From Oscillospiraceae bacterium (GTDB lineage: Bacteria > Bacillota_A > Clostridia > Oscillospirales > Oscillospiraceae), in contig JAFWOX010000086.1 in assembly GCA_017545325.1 (NCBI GenBank), forward strand, positions 1-6,219: a stretch of 6,219 nt of DNA. The letters are read 5' to 3'. Below, one piece after another: positions 1 through 6,100 of the stretch. Position 1 is the first letter of the stretch. Each line of letters opens with the position of its first letter. The position numbers and the translations under genes were made by a program. The notes under the pieces are model-generated. The model did no database searches, had not been told where the DNA came from, and was given only the letters and a program-made list of their open reading frames with translations.

Positions 1-99
1 TGGATCATACCCGTGATAACTGCATATCTGTTCGTTGTGTTCCCTCATCAGGCGCTCCGCGCCAGCTTCCCCCAGGGGAAGCCAGGGTACTGGCCGCCC
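1..99 (-). repeat. Palindromic multi-hairpin intergenic repeat, copy L (inverted relative to the right-hand copies)
   Basis: Bases 20-99 are the reverse complement of 5695-5774 with only two differences in 80 bases, and 1-19 continue to match 5775-5794 loosely with one indel. Two hairpins are visible: a 5-bp stem (51-55 with 59-63, loop TCC) and a 7-bp stem (65-71 with 76-82, loop CCAG). An outer 4-bp stem (42-45 with 84-87) encloses both. One of the two differences falls in a loop; the other removes one closing A-T pair of the smaller hairpin. A third short hairpin (97-100 with 109-112) follows, and the 10-base arms at 40-49 and 115-124 are perfect inverted repeats, so this copy could fold as one closed multi-arm structure. 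The copy lies downstream of the operon terminator and may continue left of the window. It resembles the small palindromic repeats frequent in gut Clostridia; mobility is inferred. Confidence 0.85.
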
Positions 100-249
100 G
101 TGTGGGTGCGGGAGGATGAGGGAATAAAGGCAAAGCCTGATATATCAAGGTTTTCGCCCTTACTCCCCCAAATTTGCGCGCATCACGGCAGACTCCATGC
201 ACCGGGCCTTGTCCCTGCCGGCCATTTTCTGTGTTTTCCGCACAAAAAA
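100..249. other. Intergenic stretch with an AT-rich imperfect palindrome; no gene seen
   Basis: No convincing coding sequence, tRNA or promoter was recognised between the left repeat and the asnS terminator. Bases 129-158 form an imperfect inverted repeat centred on the perfect 10-base palindrome TGATATATCA (138-147), flanked by GGC-AAAG-CC and AAGG-TTTTC-GCC type arms. It could be an RNA stem, a protein-binding site or the scar of an older element. Open frames crossing this stretch also run through the repeat and read as low-complexity, Arg/Pro-rich peptides. Confidence 0.4.
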
Positions 250-271
250 CCCTGCGGCGAATGCCGCAGGG
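244..271 (-). terminator. Rho-independent terminator of the asnS operon
   Basis: A perfect 9-bp GC-rich stem (250-258 with 263-271) closes a 4-base loop (259-262). On the minus strand it is followed directly by six T residues (complement of A244-249). It begins about 45 bases after the asnS stop codon, the expected place for the end of this operon. The other side of the hairpin carries A residues on the plus strand, so it should not act as a terminator for plus-strand transcripts. Confidence 0.92.
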
Positions 272-316
272 AAAAAATGCAGATCTCTCCGGAGTTATTC
301 CCGGAAGCCCGGCGGG

Positions 317-1720
317 TCAAAAGTCCGCGCTGCCGGCGGTACGGGGGAAGGGGATCACATCCCGGATATTGCTCACCCCGGTGAGGTACATGATGAGGCG
401 CTCGAAGCCCAGGCCGAAGCCCGCGTGCCTGGTCCCGCCGAAGCGCCGCAGGTCCAGATACCACTGGTAGCCGGACTGATCCAGCCCCAGCTCCTCCATG
501 CGCTGCTCCAGCTTATCCAGCCGCTCCTCCCTCTGGCTGCCGCCGATGATCTCCCCGATACCCGGGGCCAGGCAGTCCACCGCGGCCACGGTCTTCCCGT
601 CCTCGTTCAGGCGCATATAGAAGGCCTTGATCTCCTTGGGATAGTCCGTCACGAAGACCGGCCGGCCGAAATGCTTCTCGCTCAGGTACCGCTCATGCTC
701 CGTCTGCAGGTCGCAGCCCCAGGAGACAGGATACTTGAAGTCCTCCCCGCTCTTCTGCAGGATCTCAATGGCCTCGGTATAGCTCACCCGGGCGAAATCC
801 GAGGAGGCCACCAGCTCCAGCCGGTCCCTCAGACCCTTATCCACAAAGCTGTTGAGGAATTCGATCTCCTGGCCGCATTTATCCAGCACGGTGCGGATGA
901 CGTACTTCAGCATGCCCTCCGCCAGCTCCATATCGTCCTCCAGATCCGCAAAGGCGATCTCCGGCTCGATCATCCAGAATTCCGCCGCGTGCCGGGGGGT
1001 GTTGGAGTTCTCCGCCCGGAAGGTGGGGCCGAAGGTATAGATGCTGCCGAAGGCCATGGCGTAGCTTTCCCCGTTCAGCTGGCCGGAGACCGTCAGGCTG
1101 GTCTCATGGCCGAAGAAATCCCTGGACCAGTCCACCTGCCCGTCCTCGGTCCTGGGGGGATCGTTCACATCCAGGGTGGTGACCCGGAACATCTCCCCTG
1201 CGCCCTCGCAGTCGCTGCCGGTGATGAGGGGGGTGTTCACATACACGAAGCCCCGGGACTGGAAAAAGTCATGGATGGCGAAGGCCGCCGTGCTGCGGAT
1301 GCGGAACACCGCGTTGAACAGGTTGGTCCGAGGGCGCAGGTGGGCTACGGTGCGGAGATACTCCACGCTGTGCCGCTTCTTCTGCAGGGGGTACTCCAGG
1401 GCGCTGGCCCCCTCCAGGCGGATCTCCGCGGCTTTCAGCTCGAAGGGCTGCTTGGCCTCCGGCGTCAGCACGAAGGTGCCCCGGACGGCGAAGGCCGCCC
1501 CCACGTTCTGCTTCGCCACGTCCGCATAGTTCCCTACCGTATCCGCGGCGAAGACCACCTGCAGTCCCTTGAAGCAGCTGCCGTCGTTCAGCTCCAGGAA
1601 TCCGAAGCTCTTCATATCCCGGATGGTCCTGGCCCAGCCGCAAACGGTGATCTCCCGGTCCGCAAAGGCGGCGGGGTCCATGTACAGGCTCTTAATCGTC
1701 TCTCTTTTCAACTTCTTCAC
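317..1720 (-). CDS. asnS: Asparagine--tRNA ligase (AsnRS), class IIb
   Basis: The 467-residue product attaches asparagine to tRNA-Asn in the cytoplasm through an asparaginyl-adenylate. Its length matches bacterial AsnRS (about 466). An OB-fold anticodon-binding domain spans about residues 20-110 ([20 protein letters not shown]). The class II catalytic core follows: the motif 1 region with [17 protein letters not shown] (162-178), motif 2 with [21 protein letters not shown] (234-254), and motif 3 with [15 protein letters not shown] (434-448), ending in [12 protein letters not shown]. The AsnRS-type GSDCEGAGE and RHAAEFW segments favour Asn over Asp or Lys specificity. The GTG at 1720 is chosen because it leaves about eight residues before IKSLY, as in clostridial homologues. 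Its ribosome binding site is weak (GGGAA), and an ATG at 1681 is the alternative. With the GTG start the gene overlaps lgt by 29 bases, suggesting translational coupling. It is last in the operon, and no T-box leader is visible. Confidence 0.96.
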   Translation of the reverse strand: MKKLKRETIKSLYMDPAAFADREITVCGWARTIRDMKSFGFLELNDGSCFKGLQVVFAADTVGNYADVAKQNVGAAFAVRGTFVLTPEAKQPFELKAAEIRLEGASALEYPLQKKRHSVEYLRTVAHLRPRTNLFNAVFRIRSTAAFAIHDFFQSRGFVYVNTPLITGSDCEGAGEMFRVTTLDVNDPPRTEDGQVDWSRDFFGHETSLTVSGQLNGESYAMAFGSIYTFGPTFRAENSNTPRHAAEFWMIEPEIAFADLEDDMELAEGMLKYVIRTVLDKCGQEIEFLNSFVDKGLRDRLELVASSDFARVSYTEAIEILQKSGEDFKYPVSWGCDLQTEHERYLSEKHFGRPVFVTDYPKEIKAFYMRLNEDGKTVAAVDCLAPGIGEIIGGSQREERLDKLEQRMEELGLDQSGYQWYLDLRRFGGTRHAGFGLGFERLIMYLTGVSNIRDVIPFPRTAGSADF

Positions 1721-2963
1721 TTCCCGATTCTTCGATCTCGGCTTCCGCCGCTTCCGCCGGTTTTTCCCTGGCGGCCTCCGCCGCCTCCCCGGTCTCCCCG
1801 ATCACGGCCTCCACCGTGCCCAGGATCTGCTCCGCCAGCTCCGGGGGAACGGCCGACCGGGCGGCTTCCTCCGCCTCGGCCCGGTTCAGCTCCTGCTCCA
1901 CCTCCGCGGACTCCCGGTAGTCCACCGGCTCCACCGCGGGGCCCTCCGGCACGTTCTCCGGCGCGCTCTCCCGATATCCGGATTTCATGGTGAGGATGCG
2001 GTAGGCTTCGCTCAGCTCCTCATCCGTGCCTTCCTCCTCGGCCTCCTCTTCCTTCCGGCGCTGCTCCTCCGCCTGGGCGGCCAGCATTTCCGCCTTCCGG
2101 TCCCGGTTGACCCAAAGGTCCTCCGGCTCGGGATGCCGCGCCACTCGAACATACATCAGGATCGCCGCGGCGAAGAGGAAGGTGAGGATGGCGATGAGCT
2201 GGCTGACCCGCAGATTGGTGCTGCCCACATAGAGGCTGTCCGTCCGCAGGCCCTCGATCATGGCCCGGCCCAGGCCGTACCAGGCGATATACAGAAGGAT
2301 GACCTGGCCGTCGAACCTCCGCCGCTTCTTGGACCAGAAATGCAGGATCAGGAAGCCCGCGAAATTCCATAGGCTTTCATACAGGAAGGTGGGGTGGAAA
2401 TAGAAGGTCTTGAAGGAATACACCAGGCCCATGCGCCAGGGCAGGGTGGTCTCGGTGCCGTGGGCCTCCCGGTTGGTGAAGTTACCCCAGCGGCCCACGG
2501 CCTGGCCGATGAGCAGGCCCAGGCCCCCCAGGTCCGCCAGGACCCGGAAGGGGAGCTTCTTGAGCTTCGCCGCCAGAGCGCAGCCCAGGATGCCGCCGAT
2601 GACGCCGCCGTAGATGGCCAGACCGCCTTCCCAGACCTTCACGATATCCAGCAGGTCATGGCTGCCGTCGAAATAGGGATTGGTTCCGTCGTCCGCCCGG
2701 TAGAAGATCACATAGTACAGCCTTGCGCAGATCACCCCCAGGGGCACGGCGCAGATCAGCATATCCACCAGGTCGTCCTGGGTGATGCCGAAGTCCTTCG
2801 TCCGCTTCATGCAGTACACCACCGCCAGCAGGAAGCCCAGGGCGATGAGCACCCCGTACCAGTATATCCGCCAGCCGAAGAGGGTGAAGTAGGGCAGGAA
2901 CGTCAATTTGAAGCCTTCGCCCAGCAGGGGGAAGGTGATTGCCGGTATCTCCATCGTATTCAT
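1692..2963 (-). CDS. lgt: Prolipoprotein diacylglyceryl transferase with a long acidic C-terminal tail
   Basis: Lgt is a multi-pass membrane enzyme that moves diacylglycerol from phosphatidylglycerol to the lipobox cysteine of prolipoproteins. The core (about residues 20-275) has hydrophobic segments and the family signature [13 protein letters not shown] (157-169). By alignment to E. coli, R158, N161, E166 and G169 correspond to R143, N146, E151 and G154, and R233/E237 to R239/E243. [10 protein letters not shown] (111-120) has Tyr where E. coli has His103, a substitution known in Gram-positive enzymes. [11 protein letters not shown] (190-200) is also typical. The protein is 423 residues against a usual 260-300. 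The excess is a roughly 148-residue tail with about 40 Glu, including a likely coiled stretch near 288-312. The start at 2963 makes an ATGA overlap with the upstream gene, but the AGGA motif is better spaced (8 bases) for the ATG at 2954, so a start three residues later is possible. Confidence 0.95.
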   Translation of the reverse strand: MNTMEIPAITFPLLGEGFKLTFLPYFTLFGWRIYWYGVLIALGFLLAVVYCMKRTKDFGITQDDLVDMLICAVPLGVICARLYYVIFYRADDGTNPYFDGSHDLLDIVKVWEGGLAIYGGVIGGILGCALAAKLKKLPFRVLADLGGLGLLIGQAVGRWGNFTNREAHGTETTLPWRMGLVYSFKTFYFHPTFLYESLWNFAGFLILHFWSKKRRRFDGQVILLYIAWYGLGRAMIEGLRTDSLYVGSTNLRVSQLIAILTFLFAAAILMYVRVARHPEPEDLWVNRDRKAEMLAAQAEEQRRKEEEAEEEGTDEELSEAYRILTMKSGYRESAPENVPEGPAVEPVDYRESAEVEQELNRAEAEEAARSAVPPELAEQILGTVEAVIGETGEAAEAAREKPAEAAEAEIEESGSEEVEKRDD

Positions 2964-4246
2964 CCTTTCCCGGATTCCATGGGACGGACCACGGAAACCG
3001 CCAGCCGGTCCGCCCGGAAGGTTTCCCGGATGAAGGCCTCCGCCTCCTCCGGCTCCAGCCCGTCCCGGATCATGGGGGCCTCCATGCCGTCAAAGCCCAT
3101 GAAATATCCGTCCGCCTGAGTATGGCACAGACCGGGCAAAGAATCAAGTGCCATAATGAAATTGCCCCGGGCGGCCTTCTGCAGCCGCCGGAAGCGCGCA
3201 ACGGTCTCCCGATCCGTCCGGAAGGCCTCCGCGGCGTCCACGATCCGCCCCAGCGCCTCCCGGGGACCCGGGCTGCGGCCTCCCGCCGTGCATACCGCGC
3301 CCCCGGGGAAATCCATCACCCCGGCGGAGAAGCTCCGGTTCGCCAGGCCCTCGTCATACAGGGCGGCGTACAGGGGGGAGCTCTCCCCCAGGAACAGGGC
3401 GCAGCTCAGCTCCGCCAGGAGCAAACGGCGCTGCCATTCCTTCCCCTCCGGGGCGAAGGGCAGCTTGCTCCCCAGGAGGAAGACGGGCATGCTCACGCTC
3501 ATCTCCGTCTCCGTCCGCACCCGGGAGGGGGCGAGCTCCTCCTCCCCGCCCCGGTCCCGCTCCGGCAGCTTCCGCCTGGGCTTCTCCGGCAGCAGCCGGG
3601 AGGCCAGGGCAAAGACCGCCTCCGGGTCCACGTCCCCGGCGCAGCACAGGACCATATTCTCCGGCCGGTAGAAGGCCTCGTGGCAGGCATACAGCAGGTC
3701 CGGGGTGATCCGGGCGATACTCTCCTCCGTTCCCAGGTTCCCCTCCCGGATGGGGTGGCGGGCGTACAGGGCCTTCATCAGCTCCGTCCGCACCCGGCGG
3801 CCGGGCTGGTCCTCCCGCATGCGGATCTCCTGGGCGATGATCCCTCGTTCCTTCGCTACGCTCTCCTCCGTGAAATACGGGGTGGAAACATAGGTGAGCA
3901 GCTCCTCCAGATCCGGCATGAACCCCTCGGCGCAGGAGAAATGATAGCCGGTCTTGTCCGAAGAGGTAAAGGCGTTGGCACCGGCTCCCGCGGCGCTGAG
4001 CTTCATGGCCGCGTGGTAGCCGGGCATATCGAACATCTTGTGCTCCATGTAGTGGGCGGTCCCCGGGGGGACCTCCTTCCATCTGCCCCGGAGGGTGAAG
4101 CGCAGGTCGCAGCCGCCGAACCTCACCGCCAGCAGGGCGTGCTTCGTCTGCAGGCCGGACCGGGGGAAAACGAATACCTGCAGGCCGCTCTCCGTTACCC
4201 CGGTATACCGGGTGAGGCCGTATTCCCGGAACTCCTGTGGGATCAT
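2960..4246 (-). CDS. ymfH: M16 family zinc peptidase, catalytic-type subunit (YmfH/YfmH-like)
   Basis: This 428-residue protein is an M16 (insulinase/mitochondrial processing peptidase-like) metallopeptidase. The inverted zinc motif HxxEH is intact as HYMEH (H65, E68, H69) inside GTAHYMEHKMF. The downstream segment ERGIIAQE (133-140) supplies the expected Glu pair, E140 being the likely third zinc ligand by comparison with pitrilysin. The N-terminal M16 domain covers about 15-220 and the degenerate C-terminal domain about 250-420. No signal peptide is seen, so it is probably cytoplasmic. HYMEHKMF and IIAQEI resemble Bacillus YmfH, annotated in databases as the EF-P 5-aminopentanol modification-associated protein YfmH. 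Whether this organism modifies EF-P that way cannot be judged here. It overlaps the preceding M16 gene by ATGA and has a near-perfect AAGGAGG ribosome binding site, so it is probably coexpressed as a partner subunit. Confidence 0.9.
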   Translation of the reverse strand: MIPQEFREYGLTRYTGVTESGLQVFVFPRSGLQTKHALLAVRFGGCDLRFTLRGRWKEVPPGTAHYMEHKMFDMPGYHAAMKLSAAGAGANAFTSSDKTGYHFSCAEGFMPDLEELLTYVSTPYFTEESVAKERGIIAQEIRMREDQPGRRVRTELMKALYARHPIREGNLGTEESIARITPDLLYACHEAFYRPENMVLCCAGDVDPEAVFALASRLLPEKPRRKLPERDRGGEEELAPSRVRTETEMSVSMPVFLLGSKLPFAPEGKEWQRRLLLAELSCALFLGESSPLYAALYDEGLANRSFSAGVMDFPGGAVCTAGGRSPGPREALGRIVDAAEAFRTDRETVARFRRLQKAARGNFIMALDSLPGLCHTQADGYFMGFDGMEAPMIRDGLEPEEAEAFIRETFRADRLAVSVVRPMESGKG

Positions 4247-5532
4247 GCCTCCGCCTCCTTCTCTTCGCCCCGGAGGAAATAATCCAGCTCCGGCTGCACC
4301 CGCTGGGCCATGCGGGTCACTTCCTCGGGGCTCACCTCCAGCGCCAGGGCCGCCAGCTCCTCCGGCCGGGCGGCGCTCTCCAGAAGCTCCTGGCCCAGAT
4401 AGAAGCTGTCCAGGGCGCTTCCCCTGTCCCCCGCCATGCGGTAGGCCGCGGCGGCGGAGACCCGGGCGGCCTCCAGATCCTCCGGGACCAGATCCCCGGT
4501 CCCGCAGCGGTCCAGCTCCTCCAGCACCGCCTCCATCACCTCATCCCGCCTGGCAAAGGAGATCCCGGCGGATACGGAGAAGACCGCCTTATGCCGGTCA
4601 TAGCCGGAGCTGATGCTGTAGCACAGGGATTCCTGCTCCCGCACCCTCCGGAACAGCCGGGAGGTATGGGAAGCCCCGTAATAGCGGTTGAAGACCTCCA
4701 GGACCGGCTGCTCCTCCGGGGCGATGGGCCCTCCCAGGCGGCAGCCCAGGACCAGGTTCCCCTGCTCCGCCTCGATATATTCCGTTTCCCGGCGCAGGAC
4801 GGCGGCGCTGTCCCGGATCTCCGTCTCCGGCGTCCGCCGCTCCGCCCCCCCGGGGAGGGTGAGGAAGGAAGCCAGCACCGTATCCCGCACCTCCTCGAAG
4901 GGCAGAGCGCCGCAGTAGAACAGGCGCACCGGGGAGGAGGCCAGCAGCTGCTGATAATGCCGGGTCAGGATCAGGTGGGTGAGCTTCTCCGCCTCCTCCG
5001 AGCTTCCCAGGGGATAGATCCCATAATCCTCCTCCGGAAACATGAGGGCCCTGGCCCGGATGCGGGCATAGGTCCGCTTATCGTTCACCGCCGTCAGGAT
5101 GCGGTCCCGCAGGTTCCGCCGCTCCGAAAGGACATAGTCGTTCCGCAGCAGGCCCCCCCGGGTATCCGGGTCCAGGCAGAGGTCGCTCACCAGGCGGATC
5201 ACCCGCTCCAGGTTCCGGCTGCCCCGGGGCAGCCAGGGATCATCCGGGAAGGCGGCGCTGAAGCCCAGGGCCAGGACCTCCCCATACTGCCTCAGCTCCG
5301 GCTCCACCACCGCCCCATAGGCCTCCTGGCAGGCGGCCCGGATCCGCCCCATATCCGGCCAGGCCCGGCAGCCCCGGGCCAGGACCCGGATCGCCAGGGC
5401 GTTTTTCGCCGCATCCTCCCGCCGGAGCCGGCGCAGGAAGCTGACGGAGAAGGTGCCGGTGCGGAACCGGTCCGTCTGCACGCAGCAGAGGCGAATGCCC
5501 GGAAGCAGCTCCCTCCGGGTGATCTTTTCCAT
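4243..5532 (-). CDS. ymfF: M16 family peptidase-like protein, inactive partner subunit (YmfF/YfmF-like)
   Basis: The 429-residue product has the two-domain M16 layout but no HxxEH motif; around residues 45-75 (RVLARGCRAWPD to EAYGAVV) the zinc-binding helix has lost its ligands. The C-terminal half keeps the substrate-binding signature FNRYYGASHTSRLFRRVRE followed by SLCYSISSGYD (281-311). The Arg and Tyr there correspond to residues that complete the active site of the catalytic partner in two-subunit M16 peptidases. This fits a YmfF-like non-catalytic subunit working with the next gene. The ATG at 5532 is chosen because it starts the conserved sequence and has an AGGTG ribosome binding site 8 bases upstream. 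It also sits about 42 bases after a strong promoter's start site. The open frame runs upstream to 6213, but that part crosses the promoter and the repeats and is not coding. The stop overlaps the next start by ATGA. Confidence 0.88.
   Translation of the reverse strand: MEKITRRELLPGIRLCCVQTDRFRTGTFSVSFLRRLRREDAAKNALAIRVLARGCRAWPDMGRIRAACQEAYGAVVEPELRQYGEVLALGFSAAFPDDPWLPRGSRNLERVIRLVSDLCLDPDTRGGLLRNDYVLSERRNLRDRILTAVNDKRTYARIRARALMFPEEDYGIYPLGSSEEAEKLTHLILTRHYQQLLASSPVRLFYCGALPFEEVRDTVLASFLTLPGGAERRTPETEIRDSAAVLRRETEYIEAEQGNLVLGCRLGGPIAPEEQPVLEVFNRYYGASHTSRLFRRVREQESLCYSISSGYDRHKAVFSVSAGISFARRDEVMEAVLEELDRCGTGDLVPEDLEAARVSAAAAYRMAGDRGSALDSFYLGQELLESAARPEELAALALEVSPEEVTRMAQRVQPELDYFLRGEEKEAEA
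4254..4260 (-). promoter_or_regulatory. Strong ribosome binding site of the second M16 gene
   Basis: AAGGAGG on the minus strand lies 7 bases before the ATG at 4246. It is inside the last codons of the upstream M16 gene, which therefore end in a Glu/Lys/Ala-rich tail. It fixes the downstream start and suggests efficient independent initiation in addition to coupling through the ATGA overlap. Confidence 0.85.
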
Positions 5533-5540
5533 GGTCAGCC

Positions 5541-5550
5541 CACCTTTCCC
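5541..5550 (-). promoter_or_regulatory. Ribosome binding site of the first M16 gene
   Basis: GGGAAAGGTG on the minus strand contains AGGTG, which pairs with the 16S rRNA tail, ending 8 bases before the ATG at 5532. This decides the start of the YmfF-like protein against the much longer upstream extension of the same frame. Confidence 0.75.
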
Positions 5551-5580
5551 CGCGTACGCCGCAGGTCTTTTGAATAAAAG

Positions 5581-5610
5581 ATTATACCATATTTCCCTCT
5601 GTCGGCACAA
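5581..5610 (-). promoter_or_regulatory. Sigma-A-type promoter with extended -10, driving the operon
   Basis: Read on the minus strand, a perfect TATAAT (5586-5581) is preceded by TG plus one base, giving an extended -10. A weak -35 candidate, TTGTGC (5610-5605), lies 18 bases upstream. Transcription would start near 5574, leaving a 5' leader of about 42 bases, too short for a T-box or other riboswitch. No other promoter of similar quality was noticed in the tight gene junctions, so this is probably the main promoter for all four genes. Confidence 0.82.
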
Positions 5611-5647
5611 GCTCTTCCGGGGCATTTTCCGGCGGGCACAGACTGTG

Positions 5648-5794
5648 CGGCGGGGACGGGGACGAAGGGCCACGCTGGAAGAAACCGGATGCAGGGGCGG
5701 CCAGTACCCTGGCTTCCCTTGGGGGAAGCAGGCGCGGAGCGCCTGATGAGGGAACACAACGAACAGATATGCAGTTTTTCGCAGGCATGATCCA
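5648..5794 (+). repeat. Palindromic multi-hairpin intergenic repeat, copy M
   Basis: Bases 5665-5763 are identical over 99 bases to 6121-6219, and the match extends left to 5648 (against 6101) with a 3-base length difference. Bases 5695-5774 match copy L in inverse orientation with two differences, and 5775-5794 align loosely to bases 1-19. The core holds a 7-bp hairpin (5712-5718 with 5723-5729, loop TTGG) directly followed by a 6-bp hairpin (5730-5735 with 5739-5744, loop GGA). An outer 4-bp stem (5707-5710 with 5749-5752) closes both, giving a three-way-junction shape. It begins about 38 bases upstream of the operon's -35 element. No transposase or coding capacity is seen. Confidence 0.9.
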
Positions 5795-5856
5795 TTCTCG
5801 CAGTCCGCCTCGCCGGCGGGCGTTTCTTTCCTCACGATGGGGATTGCCTCCGGCGG

Positions 5857-5886
5857 CCCGGTTTCTCTCACGCGAGAGAAACCGGG
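5857..5886. repeat. Perfect 13-bp inverted repeat (long hairpin)
   Basis: Bases 5857-5869 pair perfectly with 5874-5886 around a 4-base loop (ACGC). The arms read CCCGGTTTCTCTC and its complement. There is no T run on either side, so it is not an ordinary intrinsic terminator. It may be a structural part of the repeat element, an RNA hairpin or a protein-binding palindrome. Confidence 0.8.
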
Positions 5887-5897
5887 GAAAGAGCGCG

Positions 5898-5915
5898 GCA
5901 GGGGCGTCCCCCTGC
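5898..5915. repeat. Short GC-rich inverted repeat
   Basis: GCAGGGG (5898-5904) pairs perfectly with CCCCTGC (5909-5915) around a 4-base loop (CGTC). It lies 11 bases after the 13-bp hairpin and has no T run. A stacked structure with that hairpin is possible but is inferred only from proximity. Confidence 0.55.
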
Positions 5916-6063
5916 ACCCCCGGTGCGCAGGGCGCTGAAGCGAAGGGGAAAAAGGCGCGGCGGGGAAAAAGCGGGTGCGGAACGTCAGCTTGCCGACTTT
6001 GAATCTGCTTGGCATTAGTCGTTTGCTTTTCAGGGTGCCCTTCGCCGCACCGGCGCAAGGACG

Positions 6064-6092
6064 ATTACTGCCCTGGCTTCCCCGGGGGGAAC
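6064..6092 (+). repeat. Degenerate half copy of the hairpin repeat
   Basis: ACTGCCCTGGCTTCCC at the start of this block resembles AGTACCCTGGCTTCCC in the full copies and goes on to a variant hairpin (6078-6082 with 6087-6091). It then diverges: the second GGCGC hairpin and the GATGAGGGAA tail are absent, and the sequence passes straight into the left flank of copy R. This looks like a truncated or recombined copy. Confidence 0.55.
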
Positions 6093-6100
6093 AGTCCGCA

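Larger units (their letters stand above)
5795..6063. other. Gene-free spacer between repeat copies, rich in GC hairpins
   Basis: No gene, tRNA or clear promoter was recognised. Open frames crossing it are Arg/Pro/Gly-rich, lack plausible starts with ribosome binding sites, and run into the repeats. The stretch contains two hairpins described separately (5857-5886 and 5898-5915) and alternates G-runs and C-runs. Because copy L at the left edge shares the sequence just inside this stretch up to 5794, part of the spacer may belong to a longer composite repeat. Confidence 0.5.

Noticed and set aside
1..124. CRISPR array
   Set aside because: Copies are few, widely spaced, in mixed orientation and contain internal hairpins; there is no regular repeat-spacer pattern and no cas gene.
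13..384. Small plus-strand frame containing the repeat-encoded peptide FPHQALRASFPQGKPGYWPP
   Set aside because: The peptide is simply the translation of the hairpin repeat; a near-identical peptide appears from the opposite strand in copies M and R, and the frame runs through the terminator into asnS.
197..1993. Long plus-strand open frame opposite asnS and lgt
   Set aside because: It is the antisense shadow of GC-rich genes whose minus-strand products have unambiguous family motifs; its Pro/Arg/Leu-rich composition is typical of such shadows.
2939..4282. Long plus-strand open frame opposite the YmfH-like gene
   Set aside because: The minus strand encodes a full M16 peptidase with HxxEH; the plus-strand product has no recognisable domain and is antisense artefact.
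4237..5577. Long plus-strand open frame opposite the YmfF-like gene
   Set aside because: Low-complexity Pro/Gln/Leu-rich product antisense to a full-length conserved protein; no supported start.
5533..5580. T-box or other riboswitch controlling the operon that includes asnS
   Set aside because: The predicted leader is only about 42 bases with no stem-loop or T-box-like sequence, and asnS is the last gene.
5857..5886. Intrinsic terminator
   Set aside because: The stem is strong, but neither strand has a T run after it.
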